Numbered from the stretch's first letter, positions 36,720-45,579 are shown. The stretch is DNA of 64,000 bases from Aminobacter aganoensis (GCF_014206975.1 NZ_JACHOU010000020.1:1-64000); one strand, 5' to 3'. A program made the numbers and translations. Notes: a model not told the origin generated them from the sequence alone.

Positions 36720-37193
36720 GTGGTTTTTTCGCAGGACCAGTTCTTTCAAGCTGTTGCGTCTAGGCAAATCCCAAGAATTAGAATTGCGGGAATCGTCGTG
36801 GAGCAGGGTGCGGTTTTGGTCCAAAGACCCGCCGATGATCCGACATCATGCTACGCGTTTATCGGCGGAGAGTATGAGGTTGGAGATACCTTCGAGACCC
36901 GACTGAGGAAGGAGTTCGAGGAGGAGACCAATGCGAGAGTGGTCGAAGCTCACTACCTGTTCTGTGTCGAGAACCATTTTCGATACAATGAGAACCTAGT
37001 TCAGCAGGCGGAGCACTATTTCCTTGTTAGCTTGGATCGATTTGATGTCGAAAGCCGAGAAAACCACCTGAGACAGGATTGGCTACCCCTTTCGCTGTTC
37101 GGTCAAGCCGATGTGCGACCCATCGCCGTCCGCGACGCTGTCGCCGACGGTAGTTATTTGAGTAAACGACACATCGTTCAGATGGCCAATTAA
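36720..37193 (+). CDS. Nudix-like hydrolase with altered signature
   Basis: 157 residues from the GTG at 36720, with GGAGG as ribosome site. The Nudix box region reads GEYEVGDTFETRLRKEFEEE (about residues 50-69): glycine and the EExE core are kept, but the first Glu is Asp and the RE pair is KE. Nudix enzymes cleave nucleoside diphosphates linked to another group. Activity is likely but the substrate is unknown. It sits next to a broken insertion sequence and may have arrived with it. Confidence 0.75.
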   Translation: MVFSQDQFFQAVASRQIPRIRIAGIVVEQGAVLVQRPADDPTSCYAFIGGEYEVGDTFETRLRKEFEEETNARVVEAHYLFCVENHFRYNENLVQQAEHYFLVSLDRFDVESRENHLRQDWLPLSLFGQADVRPIAVRDAVADGSYLSKRHIVQMAN

Positions 37194-37239
37194 TCGATTG
37201 CGACCATGGCGCCACTGCTCATTCCGCTGCAGCCAGACG

Positions 37240-37560
37240 TGATACCGTCAGACCATGGTTCGACGCCAGCTTCTCGGCCGCTAGGGTCGGGCCGATATCG
37301 ACATATTGGTCACGCACCAGGTCGAGCGCAGCGTTCCGAAAATCCTCGGTATGACGTCGATTGCTTGGCCGGCCGCGCCGCTTCGAGGCCAGGCCGCCGG
37401 CGCCGTCCTGATCATAGCTCTGTAGCAGACGGTGCACCTGACTTCGGCTGAGATTCAACAGCTCAGCCGCCTGAACGACACTCAGTCGCCGATCGCGGAC
37501 TTTCTGGATGGCTTCGAGGCGGTGCAGTTCTTCTTGCGACAAGGTGATGAGACAAGGCAT
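37240..37560 (-). pseudogene. Transposase N-terminal fragment (ISNCY-like element)
   Basis: The fragment starts MPCLITLSQEELHRLEAIQ and contains the HTH LSVVQAAELLNLSRSQVHRLLQSY and GRPSNRRHTEDFRN, typical of the N-terminus of a large rhizobial transposase family. Homology stops after GLTVS near 37250, where the full protein would continue for about 300 more residues; the downstream part is absent. It is therefore a remnant. The right end of the element appears to be at about 37675. Confidence 0.8.
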
Positions 37561-37680
37561 GACGGCTCCAGGCTGAAGCCATCAACCTTCCTTTCCAGCT
37601 TCGAGTTGGCGAGCGTCGGAGCTGTGAAAGTCGGGGACTGTCGCATCTCTAAATTGCTCAACTGTCGCATCTCTATATAG
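37561..37680. mobile_element. Right terminal region of the IS remnant
   Basis: Upstream of the transposase fragment the sequence ACTGTCGCATCTCTA occurs twice, at 37637-37651 and 37661-37675, 24 bp apart. Such repeated sub-terminal boxes mark the ends of this kind of element. The left end is missing, so the boundaries are incomplete. Confidence 0.6.
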
Positions 37681-37954
37681 CCGCTACAGACATTTGTCGC
37701 ATAAGTTATGTTATGGAACTATTCCGTTGCCACTCGCCGAACATGGGCTATCAGTCAGGCAAGGCTTGCCGGTGAGGCCAAAGCTCAGGCATTTGCCGGG
37801 TTGACCGATTCTTTATGCGTAGCACACCGCCTCGCCACCGAGCTTCGTGTTCAACGCCCGTCGCAGATTTCCGCAGTGATTTTGTTTTGGCGCGCTCACC
37901 GCTCCTCTCACTGGGCGCCAGTGAACGATGCTGCAAAGGACTGGCTGCGAGGCT

Positions 37955-37979
37955 GGAACCGTAGGCGCCACCACTCGTT
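37955..37979 (+). promoter_or_regulatory. EcfG/RpoE2 general-stress promoter
   Basis: GGAAC (37955-37959), exactly 16 bases, CGTT (37976-37979): a perfect match to the alphaproteobacterial general stress sigma-factor promoter. It is 39 bp upstream of the small membrane-protein gene at 38018. Confidence 0.8.
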
Positions 37980-38017
37980 ACTCCTTCATCTATCACCAGG
38001 ATGACAGGCAAGCAGGC

Positions 38018-38179
38018 ATGGGCGTGTTGATCGGAATTCTAATTACTTTCCTTGTAGTTGTTCTGGTTCTTTGGCTAGTCAATCGGCTGCCGTTGGACGG
38101 ACGCACTAAGCAGATAGCTCAGGTCATCGTCATAATCATTGGCATCGTGTCCCTCCTCAGGCACCTCGCCGTTTTCTAA
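38018..38179 (+). CDS. Small membrane protein (Thivi_2564-like family)
   Basis: 53 residues from the ATG at 38018: a membrane helix (LIGILITFLVVVLVLWLV), a short basic loop (NRLPLDGRTKQIAQ) and a second helix. Layout and the loop resemble the short Thivi_2564-type membrane proteins. Function unknown. The stress promoter at 37955 supports that it is a real gene. The DUF883 gene follows. Confidence 0.75.
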   Translation: MGVLIGILITFLVVVLVLWLVNRLPLDGRTKQIAQVIVIIIGIVSLLRHLAVF

Positions 38180-38211
38180 ACGTTGCAAAGCCCAAGATGA
38201 AAGGCTCCCCT

Positions 38212-38562
38212 ATGGCCACCGGTAATCCTTCAGACAACACAAACAAGGCAAACCAGCATGAGGCACAGGAAGCTTTGGAAAAGCAGGTAGCTCAGATGAG
38301 GCGCGAGATCGCCAAGATCAATCGGGTCTTGACAGAACGAGCCGAGGAAGCCGCCGCATCTGCGGCCGGATGGCTAGATAGTGCGAGCGATCGCGCATCC
38401 AAAGCGACCCAGGCCCTCCGGACCCAGGCTCAGACTGTCTCCGAAACCGTGCGGACAAACCCCGGCACTATCTCATCAGCGATGATAGTTGGCGGCGTGG
38501 TTGGGTTCGTGCTGGGTTGTATTCTCACACAGGGATCAGACCAACGACGCCATTGGTACTGA
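38212..38562 (+). CDS. DUF883-family (YqjD/ElaB-like) membrane-anchored protein
   Basis: 116 residues from the ATG at 38212 (38197 is an alternative). Long amphipathic helix with many Ala, Glu and Gln, then VRTNPGTISSAMIVGGVVGFVLGCIL, broken by the tail anchor, as in the YqjD/ElaB family that binds ribosomes and is stress induced in E. coli. Probably co-transcribed with the upstream small membrane protein from the EcfG-type promoter. Confidence 0.8.
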   Translation: MATGNPSDNTNKANQHEAQEALEKQVAQMRREIAKINRVLTERAEEAAASAAGWLDSASDRASKATQALRTQAQTVSETVRTNPGTISSAMIVGGVVGFVLGCILTQGSDQRRHWY

Positions 38563-39073
38563 TGCTGAGAACGGCAGCCCGGCCCAAAGCATTGGCGGCG
38601 GAGCACCGAGGGCGGCCGTCATGATACGGCAGGTAGCTTCGAACGTTAGCTCGAAAAAAATTGAGGCCGCACTAGCACCCGATATAGCGATCTAAACGAT
38701 GAAAGCTTCACAATTTTCGTTAGTTAGGCGGGTTAGTCTGGGATTCCTGCCGCACCCGTTTGCGGGTTCCGGTTCCTTGTCCGAAGGAACGTTTGGGGTC
38801 ACCCCTTCCCTGTTCACCGTGTCTGCGAATGCGCTCATCGCTGTTGCTGGTTATCACACGCGTGGCCGAGAACCAGGGCAGATATCACAACTGCAACTCT
38901 GACGCATCTCATGGTTCAACACCTCCTGAAGGATAATCATCAGGAAGGGAAATATGTTCATTCTTCTTAGGGCGATGACACGGACGGAACAAGCACCGCG
39001 CTCAACGATTTACGATGGTGCTCGGTAGGGTCGCGCAACCGCAGCATCCTGTCACCTTAAGCGAGACAAATTC
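38563..39073. other. Gap without recognised gene
   Basis: 510 bp. Open frames here (for example 38699-38902) have no domain, no good ribosome site and poor composition. GGAAC at 38986 followed 18 bases later by TT could be a weak stress promoter for the next gene, but this level of match occurs by chance. Confidence 0.5.
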
Positions 39074-40234
39074 GTGACAACCGAACCGGCGGTGAAGTTG
39101 ACGAACCGAAGTCGGCATCGAGATCTGGCGATAGTTATCGCCATGCCTCTGGCATTCTTGGTCATCGGATACGGCTTGCGATACGGCGCATACTCGTTTG
39201 GTCACACGCCTTCCTTCGCAGACTATCTGCAGTCTCTTTGTCGGTGGGACTGCTCTTGGTACGTGCGAATAGCAACAGACGGCTATGACGGTTACCCTAC
39301 CGCCAACCAGACTAATGTGGGACGCTGGGCTTTCTTTCCCCTCTATCCGCTCATGGTGAGAACCGTTGGAACCGTGTTCCAGCTGGAAATACTTTCGGCG
39401 GCAGTCCTGACATCAACAGTCCTTGCCTGCGCCGCCTGTCTGGTTGCCTGGCCGCTTCTCGGCAAAGATTCCAGGGCTTATGCACTTCTGTGTGCCTATG
39501 TACTTAGCGGGCCGCTTTCGTTTCATTTCACGAGCGTCCTCACCGAACCTCTTTTTCTACTTCTGACGTCTTGTGTCCTTCTAGCTCTGAAGCGCAGCAA
39601 TTATCTGGCTGCGGGTGCCTTTTCCGCCCTGTTGTCTGCGACGCGATTGGTTGGTGTGTTCATTGTGCTCGCCTCGCTTCTGAAGATCTATCAAGACTAC
39701 CGGTTGCAAAGACCGGGAAAGCCATTTGCGTACTGGATCCTTGGCAAACCCCAGATTCTGGTCGCCATCTTAATTTCACCGGCCGGCTTGTTTGCCTATA
39801 TGCTCTACCTTCGGGTTACCGTCGGCGACGGCCTCGCTTTCGGCCATGTGCAGCGAGCTTTCGGGAGGGTCGCGGGCAATCCCATTCTGTTCTTGTGGGA
39901 AGGCCTTTCTGCTGTCCCGGCAGAAGGGTGGATACCTAGCCCTCCGCAATGGAGCGCCCTTGTCGCGGTTGGTGGGCTCTTCATGTGCGTATTACTTGCC
40001 TGGCGTCGACAATATGGGGCTGCACTGTTCTGCACGTTATGCATCGTCCTTCCACTCTTCACCAATCTCGCGTCGATCGTCCGATATGTGGGAGGACTAG
40101 CGCCCATCTTGCTGCTTGGTGCGCAAATATTGTCAATCAGGACGGATGTCTTCATCGTCGTGCTGCTGCTGTTGCTGGCGAGCTGCTATCTGCTCACCCA
40201 GGCGTGGATAGGGGGCCATCTTGCGTTGGTCTGA
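39074..40234 (+). CDS. GT-C/PIG-V-like membrane glycosyltransferase
   Basis: 386 residues from a GTG at 39074, with about nine membrane segments. RWDCSWYVRIATDGY near residue 56 and FFPLYPLMVR near 90 match the first luminal loop of PIG-V-like mannosyltransferases, where the Asp is catalytic. The substrate would be a polyprenol-linked sugar. The next gene overlaps its end by 14 bases, so they act together. Confidence 0.8.
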   Translation: MTTEPAVKLTNRSRHRDLAIVIAMPLAFLVIGYGLRYGAYSFGHTPSFADYLQSLCRWDCSWYVRIATDGYDGYPTANQTNVGRWAFFPLYPLMVRTVGTVFQLEILSAAVLTSTVLACAACLVAWPLLGKDSRAYALLCAYVLSGPLSFHFTSVLTEPLFLLLTSCVLLALKRSNYLAAGAFSALLSATRLVGVFIVLASLLKIYQDYRLQRPGKPFAYWILGKPQILVAILISPAGLFAYMLYLRVTVGDGLAFGHVQRAFGRVAGNPILFLWEGLSAVPAEGWIPSPPQWSALVAVGGLFMCVLLAWRRQYGAALFCTLCIVLPLFTNLASIVRYVGGLAPILLLGAQILSIRTDVFIVVLLLLLASCYLLTQAWIGGHLALV

Positions 40235-40883
40235 ACAATTCGTCAGTCCGAGTTTGATGGGAGCAGCAACATATGCGCTTGCCATCTCGCTGGCAGTCGT
40301 AGAGGCAGGCATCCTCGCCGCGGCACTCCTACCCAACGTAGATAGCGACTATCGCGCCTTTTACATCGACGGCACGACAACTTGTCTGAACAGAGGGGTT
40401 TCCGCCGACTATTCGATTGGGGAGATCGTTTCGTTTCGTCGTGATGGTGCCAAGCGCGCGAAAGATTTCAAGGTGTGCGGCTGGTCAGGACCAGCGGGTG
40501 ACGGGACACACTCACTTGGCGAAAGTTCCCGATTGCGCGTCAGGCTCACGAATGCCAGGTCCCCTATCAGGGCAACCCTTGAAATCGCCCCCGTCCTGCG
40601 TCCTCCCCAAGACCGACAGCGGGTGTTTTTCTCGATCAACGGCATACCAACTCACGCCACCACCTTGATCGGCCCCGACATAAGGTCGGTTTCATTGGAC
40701 GTGCCGGATTCTGCTCTCGTTAAAGGTCCGACCCTCGAGCTTGACCTGAGCTATCCTGACGCCATTCCTCCGACGAGATCTGCGAGTGCGATCTACAAAC
40801 GAGCGATCAAGCTGACTTCATTTCGCCTGAACTTCGCTAGTCTCGGTCAACAAATACCCACCGGCTCAATACCACCCAATTGA
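40221..40883 (+). CDS. Membrane-anchored protein with DUF7024-like domain
   Basis: 220 residues from a TTG at 40221. One N-terminal membrane helix (ALAISLAVVEAGILAAALL) and a periplasmic beta-rich domain: CLNRGVSADYSIGEIVSF, CGWSGPAGDGTHSLGE, VFFSINGIP. Similar domains form the C-terminal part of some GtrII-like or other polytopic glycosyltransferases; here it is a separate gene after a transferase. Probably an accessory of the preceding enzyme. It is convergent with gtrA, overlapping by about 47 bp. Confidence 0.6.
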   Translation: MRWSEQFVSPSLMGAATYALAISLAVVEAGILAAALLPNVDSDYRAFYIDGTTTCLNRGVSADYSIGEIVSFRRDGAKRAKDFKVCGWSGPAGDGTHSLGESSRLRVRLTNARSPIRATLEIAPVLRPPQDRQRVFFSINGIPTHATTLIGPDIRSVSLDVPDSALVKGPTLELDLSYPDAIPPTRSASAIYKRAIKLTSFRLNFASLGQQIPTGSIPPN

Positions 40884-41238
40884 TCGCCGGGACGGTTGCG
40901 GAGACAGTGATGATCGACAAGACCTCATTCATTCCGAACCCCTGAACCAGAACAAAGGGAATGAGACTGGCGATAGCGAAGCCTATGGCGGTGGCGATCA
41001 CGAAGCGCGGACCTTCGCGCGTGTGTCGGCCTCTAGACATGAAGGTCACCGTCTTGTGTGCGAAGTAGGAATAGATAGCGGCGCATCCATATGCGAGCAG
41101 TGACGCGGCAATTGCCGAGAGATCTTGAACGCCGGCAAAAATAAACGCCAGACCGGCGTAGACCAAGGTGGCAGAGATGCCAACGGCGCCAAATTTCGCC
41201 ATGGGGCTTGCTGCTGTGCGCACCAGGGCGCCCTTCAA
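40837..41238 (-). CDS. GtrA-family membrane protein
   Basis: 133 residues with four membrane helices and the GtrA pattern: KFGAVGISATLVYAGLAFIF broken into helix 1, AYGCAAIYSYFAHKTVTF, and the end WVVLSRWVFV. GtrA-like proteins flip or help flip polyprenol-linked sugars. It is the last gene of a leftward set with a methyltransferase and a GT2 enzyme. Confidence 0.88.
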   Translation of the reverse strand: MKGALVRTAASPMAKFGAVGISATLVYAGLAFIFAGVQDLSAIAASLLAYGCAAIYSYFAHKTVTFMSRGRHTREGPRFVIATAIGFAIASLIPFVLVQGFGMNEVLSIITVSATVPAINWVVLSRWVFVDRD

Positions 41239-41930
41239 ACGCGGCCGCTACAGGCATATTGCGCGCCCAGAGGAAAGGCTGCCAGCGCCGTTTCCAGCCG
41301 GGATGCAAGAGGTCTATCGCTGGGGAATAGCAAAAAATGCTGTGTCGTGATCTCTGAAAGCCCCGCATCGCGAAACAGTGCCTTGGCCTTGCGCGCGTTA
41401 AGAAGCACGGCATCTTCGTCGAATGGGCAACGCAGCACGGCGAGACGGGTCAAGGGATTGTAGGGGTTATGCTCGATCAGACACGCTATGCCGCCTGGCC
41501 GCACGACCCGCCGCATCTCATCGATGAACGACGCCCAGGTTTCTGGCTGCACGTGGTGCAGCACACAGCTCGCAAAGGCAAAATCAAACGACCCGTCTGC
41601 GTATGGCAGGCGAGCCGGCATGCAGAGGTCATAAGCGTTATGTGGATGATCTTTACGGGCGCGGTCAATCGAGGCTTCCGAAAGGTCGCAGCCATGCAAA
41701 CTGTCAAAGACATGCGTCAGGTGGGAATGGAGCGCTCCCACTCCGCACCCGATGTCGAGCGCGCCTAGAGGCTTGCCGGTCGCCCTCAAGCCGCGCACGT
41801 CGACCTCTCGCGCGAGGAGTCTGGCCTTGGCTACCAGAAAGAAGTCATGACCCAGGCCCGAAAAGCTGATTGAACGGGCGACAACTTCTCCATACCGCGG
41901 GCCGTATCGATCAAAGAGCTCGGCCATCAA
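41235..41930 (-). CDS. Class I SAM-dependent methyltransferase
   Basis: 231 residues. The SAM site is LDIGCGVGALHSHL, with CDLSEASIDRAR, DFAFASCVLHHV and RVVRPGGIACLIEHNP following in the order of Methyltransf_11/25 proteins. It overlaps its neighbours by four bases on both sides, so it is tightly linked to the GT2 and GtrA genes. The substrate may be the glycan lipid. Confidence 0.88.
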   Translation of the reverse strand: MMAELFDRYGPRYGEVVARSISFSGLGHDFFLVAKARLLAREVDVRGLRATGKPLGALDIGCGVGALHSHLTHVFDSLHGCDLSEASIDRARKDHPHNAYDLCMPARLPYADGSFDFAFASCVLHHVQPETWASFIDEMRRVVRPGGIACLIEHNPYNPLTRLAVLRCPFDEDAVLLNARKAKALFRDAGLSEITTQHFLLFPSDRPLASRLETALAAFPLGAQYACSGRV

Positions 41931-42967
41931 CCAGTTCTCCGGCTGACTACCGCGCCGAGACCAGCCTCCTTGCCCGTAGGATGCATGTCGCCAAAACTTG
42001 TCGTCTTGGAAACCACATAAAGCGGCCGCCGCTTAACCTCGGAGTATATTCCACCGACGTAAAGCCCGACCACGCCGGTCATGAAGAGGTTGATACCGCA
42101 CAGGAAGGAGACGACCACGATCGTCGAAGTCCAACCCTGAGCGATTCCCGCTTCGAGGGCCCACGCCAGCATGGCGTAGACGCCGTACCCCAGCGCCAGA
42201 AGCGACACAGTCAACCCACCCCATAAGGCCATGCGCAGAGGGGTGTCAGAGAAGCTTACGATCCCATGGACAGCCAGATGCGCCATCTTCCAGAACGGGT
42301 ATTTGGTCTCGCCACGGGCTCTCGGTGGGCGCTCGAAGGAGACGGCGGTCTGCTTGAACCCCATCCAGGCAAACATCCCCCGTACGAACCGGTCATGCTC
42401 GGGCATGTCCCGGAATGTCTCAAGCGCCTTGCGGCCAACCAGTCGAAAGTCGCCGACGTCGCGAGGAATGTCGATCTTGGTGACCCTTGCAAGGAGCCAG
42501 TAAAAGAGACTGGCGGTCGAGCGCTTGAACCAGGTTTCGCCATCGCGGCGAACGCGGCGTGCATAGACGATCTCGTAACCGTCGCGCCACTTCGCGATCA
42601 GTTCGAGCACTACCTCTGGAGGATCTTGGAGATCAGCATCCATTACGATGACTGCTTCCCCGGCGGCAGCGTCCATACCGGCGGTAATTGCCATCTGATG
42701 ACCAAAGTTGCGCGACAATTCCACCAATCTGAATCGGGCATCACCGGCACCAAGCCGACCCAGGCAATCGACGCTCCCATCGGTGCTGCCGTCGTCTATG
42801 AAGATTGCTTCGGCATCACCATCCAGGCGGACAAACAAATCCTTCATCCGGTCTACAAGGAGCGGCAGAACCTCTTCTTCGTTGTAAACCGGTATTACAA
42901 ACGAATAGCGCGGTGCCTTGCGCCTTTGACGCACCAATCCAATGGCATCGTTTCGCATGAAACTCAC
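41927..42967 (-). CDS. GT2 polyprenyl-phosphate glycosyltransferase (GtrB/DPM1-like)
   Basis: 346 residues. GT-A domain: FVIPVYNEEEVLP, IDDGSTDGS, MDADLQDPPE (DxD-like) and RRDGETWFKR; two C-terminal membrane helices. GtrB-type enzymes load a sugar on undecaprenyl phosphate, which GtrA moves across the membrane. First gene of the leftward three-gene operon. Confidence 0.92.
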   Translation of the reverse strand: MSFMRNDAIGLVRQRRKAPRYSFVIPVYNEEEVLPLLVDRMKDLFVRLDGDAEAIFIDDGSTDGSVDCLGRLGAGDARFRLVELSRNFGHQMAITAGMDAAAGEAVIVMDADLQDPPEVVLELIAKWRDGYEIVYARRVRRDGETWFKRSTASLFYWLLARVTKIDIPRDVGDFRLVGRKALETFRDMPEHDRFVRGMFAWMGFKQTAVSFERPPRARGETKYPFWKMAHLAVHGIVSFSDTPLRMALWGGLTVSLLALGYGVYAMLAWALEAGIAQGWTSTIVVVSFLCGINLFMTGVVGLYVGGIYSEVKRRPLYVVSKTTSFGDMHPTGKEAGLGAVVSRRTG

Positions 42968-43295
42968 AATCGCGCAGGTGGCAGAAGGTTCCCAATGTCA
43001 TGGAGAAATAGTTATGCGGGATCTTGACTTGGCCACGAACAATCCCATGAACCTCCGCTGCCAAGAGATAGCCAGGCCAGAATGCAAGTGTTTGGCAGGA
43101 ATGGACCCGTACGTACCCCTCAAGATCCGTGGTCAAGAACGACAAAAGGACAATGCTCTTAGGGGTTCGCAATTCTGCTGCTGTAAGCGTGTCTTGAAGG
43201 ATTAAGCCGGGTTGCCTCAAAGCCTGTCCGTTTCAGATATGGAACCAGCTTTGGCCATTCATCGTTGCCGATAGGGCTATCTGAAAGGCTAGTTT
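42968..43295. other. Gap before a small stress-type gene
   Basis: About 330 bp between the divergent GT2 gene and the gene at 43296. Apart from the stress promoter at its right end I see no gene. Confidence 0.5.
43241..43266 (+). promoter_or_regulatory. EcfG/RpoE2 general-stress promoter
   Basis: GGAAC (43241-43245), 17 bases, CGTT (43263-43266). It lies 30 bp upstream of the small membrane-protein gene at 43296. Confidence 0.75.
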
Positions 43296-43526
43296 GTGGC
43301 GACGATGTTTGCTCTAGCTTTGACATCAACTCTCTACCTGCTCTGGACTTTTGTTCAAGCAGCCTTGAGAGGAGTGCGCCGGCACGATGCTAAGGAGACC
43401 CGAGTAGCAGCCTTGGGGGCGGCGATCGGTATCGCGAGCTTGGTGACTATCGCTGCGATAGCATCGTCCAATCTTTGTGTCCCCAAATGCCGACCGCTTG
43501 CTGAACTCGCAATGCTCTTGAACTAG
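43296..43526 (+). CDS. Small two-helix membrane protein
   Basis: 76 residues from a GTG at 43296 (AAAGG ribosome site); the ATG at 43305 is an alternative. Two hydrophobic helices, ALALTSTLYLLWTFVQAAL and AALGAAIGIASLVTIAAIA, flank a basic loop RGVRRHDAKETR. No family recognised. The perfect EcfG-type promoter directly upstream is the main support that it is real. Confidence 0.6.
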   Translation: MATMFALALTSTLYLLWTFVQAALRGVRRHDAKETRVAALGAAIGIASLVTIAAIASSNLCVPKCRPLAELAMLLN

Positions 43527-44123
43527 ATCCGTCTCTTGCCAGGGCTGAGTTCTCCAATGGGCTTGCTCAGATAGGGCGAGTTGGCAAACCCGAAGCGCCA
43601 AGCTTTGTCAGTTGCTCTCGAAATGCCGATCCGAACGCCAGATGCGACAGGCATGTCCGAGACGGAAGGCTCGAAAGCAAAACGCTCGTCAAAGAGGGAG
43701 ATCCCGTCATAGGAAGCGTCGACCCCCAGAGCCTGGCAGAGACGCCCTGGTCCGGAGCAAAGCAGGTGAAGTTGGGTCACGTTGCGGCGTTCAACCATGC
43801 GATTGACGCCATAAAGTGGTTCAAGGGCACGTAGCAAAACGGCACTGCCGCGCTGGCAAACGAAATTCAGGCACCAATGGAGCCCGTAAGACCGATACAC
43901 GTAAGCATGTCCAGGGGGGCCGAACATAGCCGCATTCCGACGCGTTTCGCCGCCAAAACTGTGCGAGGCTGGATCATCTGCGGAGTAGGCCTCTGTTTCA
44001 ACTATCATGCCTCCCACACCTTCAATGCAGAACCGAGATCCAATGAGTGCAAGCGCAACGGCGTCAGGCGCGCGATCCCAGAAGTACGTGGACTGGACGA
44101 AACTTGAAATAACGGACCTCCAT
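43523..44123 (-). pseudogene. DNA-3-methyladenine glycosylase (AAG/MPG type), probably frameshifted
   Basis: The body is clearly the AAG family: IVETEAYSADDPASHSFGGETRRNAAMFGPPG in pieces, AYVYRSYGLHWCLNFVC, CSGPGRLCQALG. The in-frame start codons are only at 44026-44017, which would remove about 30 conserved residues. The missing part (YFWDRAPDAVALALIGSRF) is read in the same frame upstream to 44086, but that frame has no start codon before a stop. A good ATG at 44123 (MEVRYFKFRPVH) is in another frame, so a one-base shift near 44086 separates start and body. Either a decayed gene or a sequence error. Confidence 0.6.
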
Positions 44124-44148
44124 AGCGGTATTTTGGGGACGCCACGCT

Positions 44149-44397
44149 CTACGACCTATTCACAAGTATGTTTGCTTCCTCGGCAGCATCTGAGAACGCC
44201 TTTCTTGCCTCGCTCGGCGCAACGTTGCCCATTCTCGCTTCATCCAAGAGGCGGCAGGCATTTCGTAAAATTGCTCCCGGCGCTCGCGGCCACTTCTCAT
44301 GCCGAATACAATAGATGGCCTCCATGACCGTGGTGACCTTCCTTGAAGTTCCCGGCTTGCCCAGGGCGACCACTACGGGCTGATCGAATTCGACACG
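44149..44397 (-). CDS. DUF982-family protein
   Basis: 82 residues from the ATG at 44397 (MRVEFDQPVVVALG). The family pattern is clear: V-T-T-V-M-E-A-I-Y, then KWPRAPGAILRNACRLLDEA and APSEARKAFSDAAEEANI. DUF982 proteins are small, of unknown function, and common in rhizobia. GGAAC-N18-TT at 44433-44409 on the same strand would give a leader of only a few bases, so it may be spurious. Confidence 0.8.
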   Translation of the reverse strand, partial: RVEFDQPVVVALGKPGTSRKVTTVMEAIYCIRHEKWPRAPGAILRNACRLLDEARMGNVAPSEARKAFSDAAEEANILVNRS

Positions 44398-44534
44398 CAT
44401 CAGGAAACAACCAGTACCCTGCCCATAGGTTCCGGCCAGATATTTTTGGTGCAATAACGGAAAAAACCCCACCAACGCTGGCTCATAGCCCGCACCGTGT
44501 GGAGGCCTGCTTGGAAATATCCTTGTCCTCGAAC

Positions 44535-44650
44535 CCAAAGATGGCCCAGGCAGAAAATCGGCAGTTGGGGTCGAGATTAATTGATGCAACAGCCCGAAAA
44601 CTGGCCGGAGAATTTGTTGAGAAATTTACATCAGAAGTAGCCTCAAGGCG
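44535..44650 (+). pseudogene. CoxG-like (SRPBCC) C-terminal fragment
   Basis: The reading frame contains AENRQLGSRLIDATARKLA then GEFVEKFTSEV, which resembles the C-terminal end of CoxG/SRPBCC proteins (typically LGxRLIDATAKKLADEFFxxF). The N-terminal 140 residues of such a protein are not found upstream. It appears to be a short relic. The match is by recognition only and should be tested by search. Confidence 0.4.
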
Positions 44651-44812
44651 TCTGGTGAGTTTATCCGCGATTACCAGGCAGATTGTCGCGATGAGCCACG
44701 CACCATTGACTAGCTCGGGAGGCGCCGAGGACGACAACCGCTATGGACGCCGCCGCGTGTTATGCCACTCTCCAAGCGTTGCCACCAAGTCGCGAATTCA
44801 AGGAGAACCAAA

Positions 44813-45391
44813 TTGTCCCCCAACGACCTTCCCGTTAGTCGCTTCCCCGTTCCCAGTCTCGCCGATATGCCAATTGACATACGGGAGCGTATCGCGGCGG
44901 TGCAAGAAAAGTCAGGCTTCATCCCCAATGTATTTCTGGTACTGGCCAACCGACCAAAGGAGTTTCGGGCCTTTTTCGCTTACCATGATGCGTTGATGGA
45001 CAAGCCCGGCAACCTTACGAAGGCCGAACGTGAGATGATCGTTGTGGCTACGTCCAGTTTGAACCAATGCCAATACTGCGTGGTCGCCCATGGTGCTATT
45101 CTGCGCATCCGGGCAAAGAACCCACTGATTGCTGACCAAGTTGCAACTAACTACCGTAAGGCCGACGTCACTAAAAGACAGAAGGCGATGCTCGACTTTG
45201 CCACAATGGTGAGCCAGTCCGCGCAACTGGTCGGCGATGCTGATTTTGAGAAACTTAAAGAGCATGGCTTCAACGAGGAAGATGCCTGGGACATAGCCGC
45301 GATTGCCGCCTTCTTCGGTCTCTCAAACCGTCTGGCGAATGTCACCAGCTTGCGACCGAACCGAGAGTTCTACTCAATGGGACGTGACTAG
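44813..45391 (+). CDS. AhpD-like peroxidase-related protein
   Basis: 192 residues from a TTG at 44813 (GGAGAACC ribosome site). Contains the carboxymuconolactone decarboxylase/AhpD core: KAEREMIVVATSSLNQCQYCVVAHGA, with the redox pair CQYC and the proton-relay His. The end AFFGLSNRLANVTSLRPNREFY is typical of the peroxidase-related subgroup. Likely reduces peroxides through its CxxC. Alone, not in an obvious operon. Confidence 0.9.
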   Translation: MSPNDLPVSRFPVPSLADMPIDIRERIAAVQEKSGFIPNVFLVLANRPKEFRAFFAYHDALMDKPGNLTKAEREMIVVATSSLNQCQYCVVAHGAILRIRAKNPLIADQVATNYRKADVTKRQKAMLDFATMVSQSAQLVGDADFEKLKEHGFNEEDAWDIAAIAAFFGLSNRLANVTSLRPNREFYSMGRD

Positions 45392-45579
45392 CGGACCCGT
45401 TGCGACAGGCTCGCACCAAGTCCGGAGGCGTGGCGAGTCGACTTAAGGCTTGAACTGAACCGCTTGATGGCGAGGATTTCAAGCGCAGTGAAATCAGGAT
45501 TCGTCCAGCGTTTTCGCATTACCCAAGGCCCGCTCGACGCTAACCGAGCGGCGCATTGGATTAGATCACCAGCAGTCGC

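Noticed and set aside
36488-36763. 91-codon frame before the Nudix gene
   Set aside because: Overlaps the well-supported Nudix start and has no recognisable fold.
37708-38004. Frames on both strands between the IS remnant and 38018
   Set aside because: Composition not protein-like; a stress promoter for the next gene lies inside.
44409-44433. GGAAC-N18-TT before the DUF982 gene
   Set aside because: Would put the transcript start almost on the start codon; probably chance.
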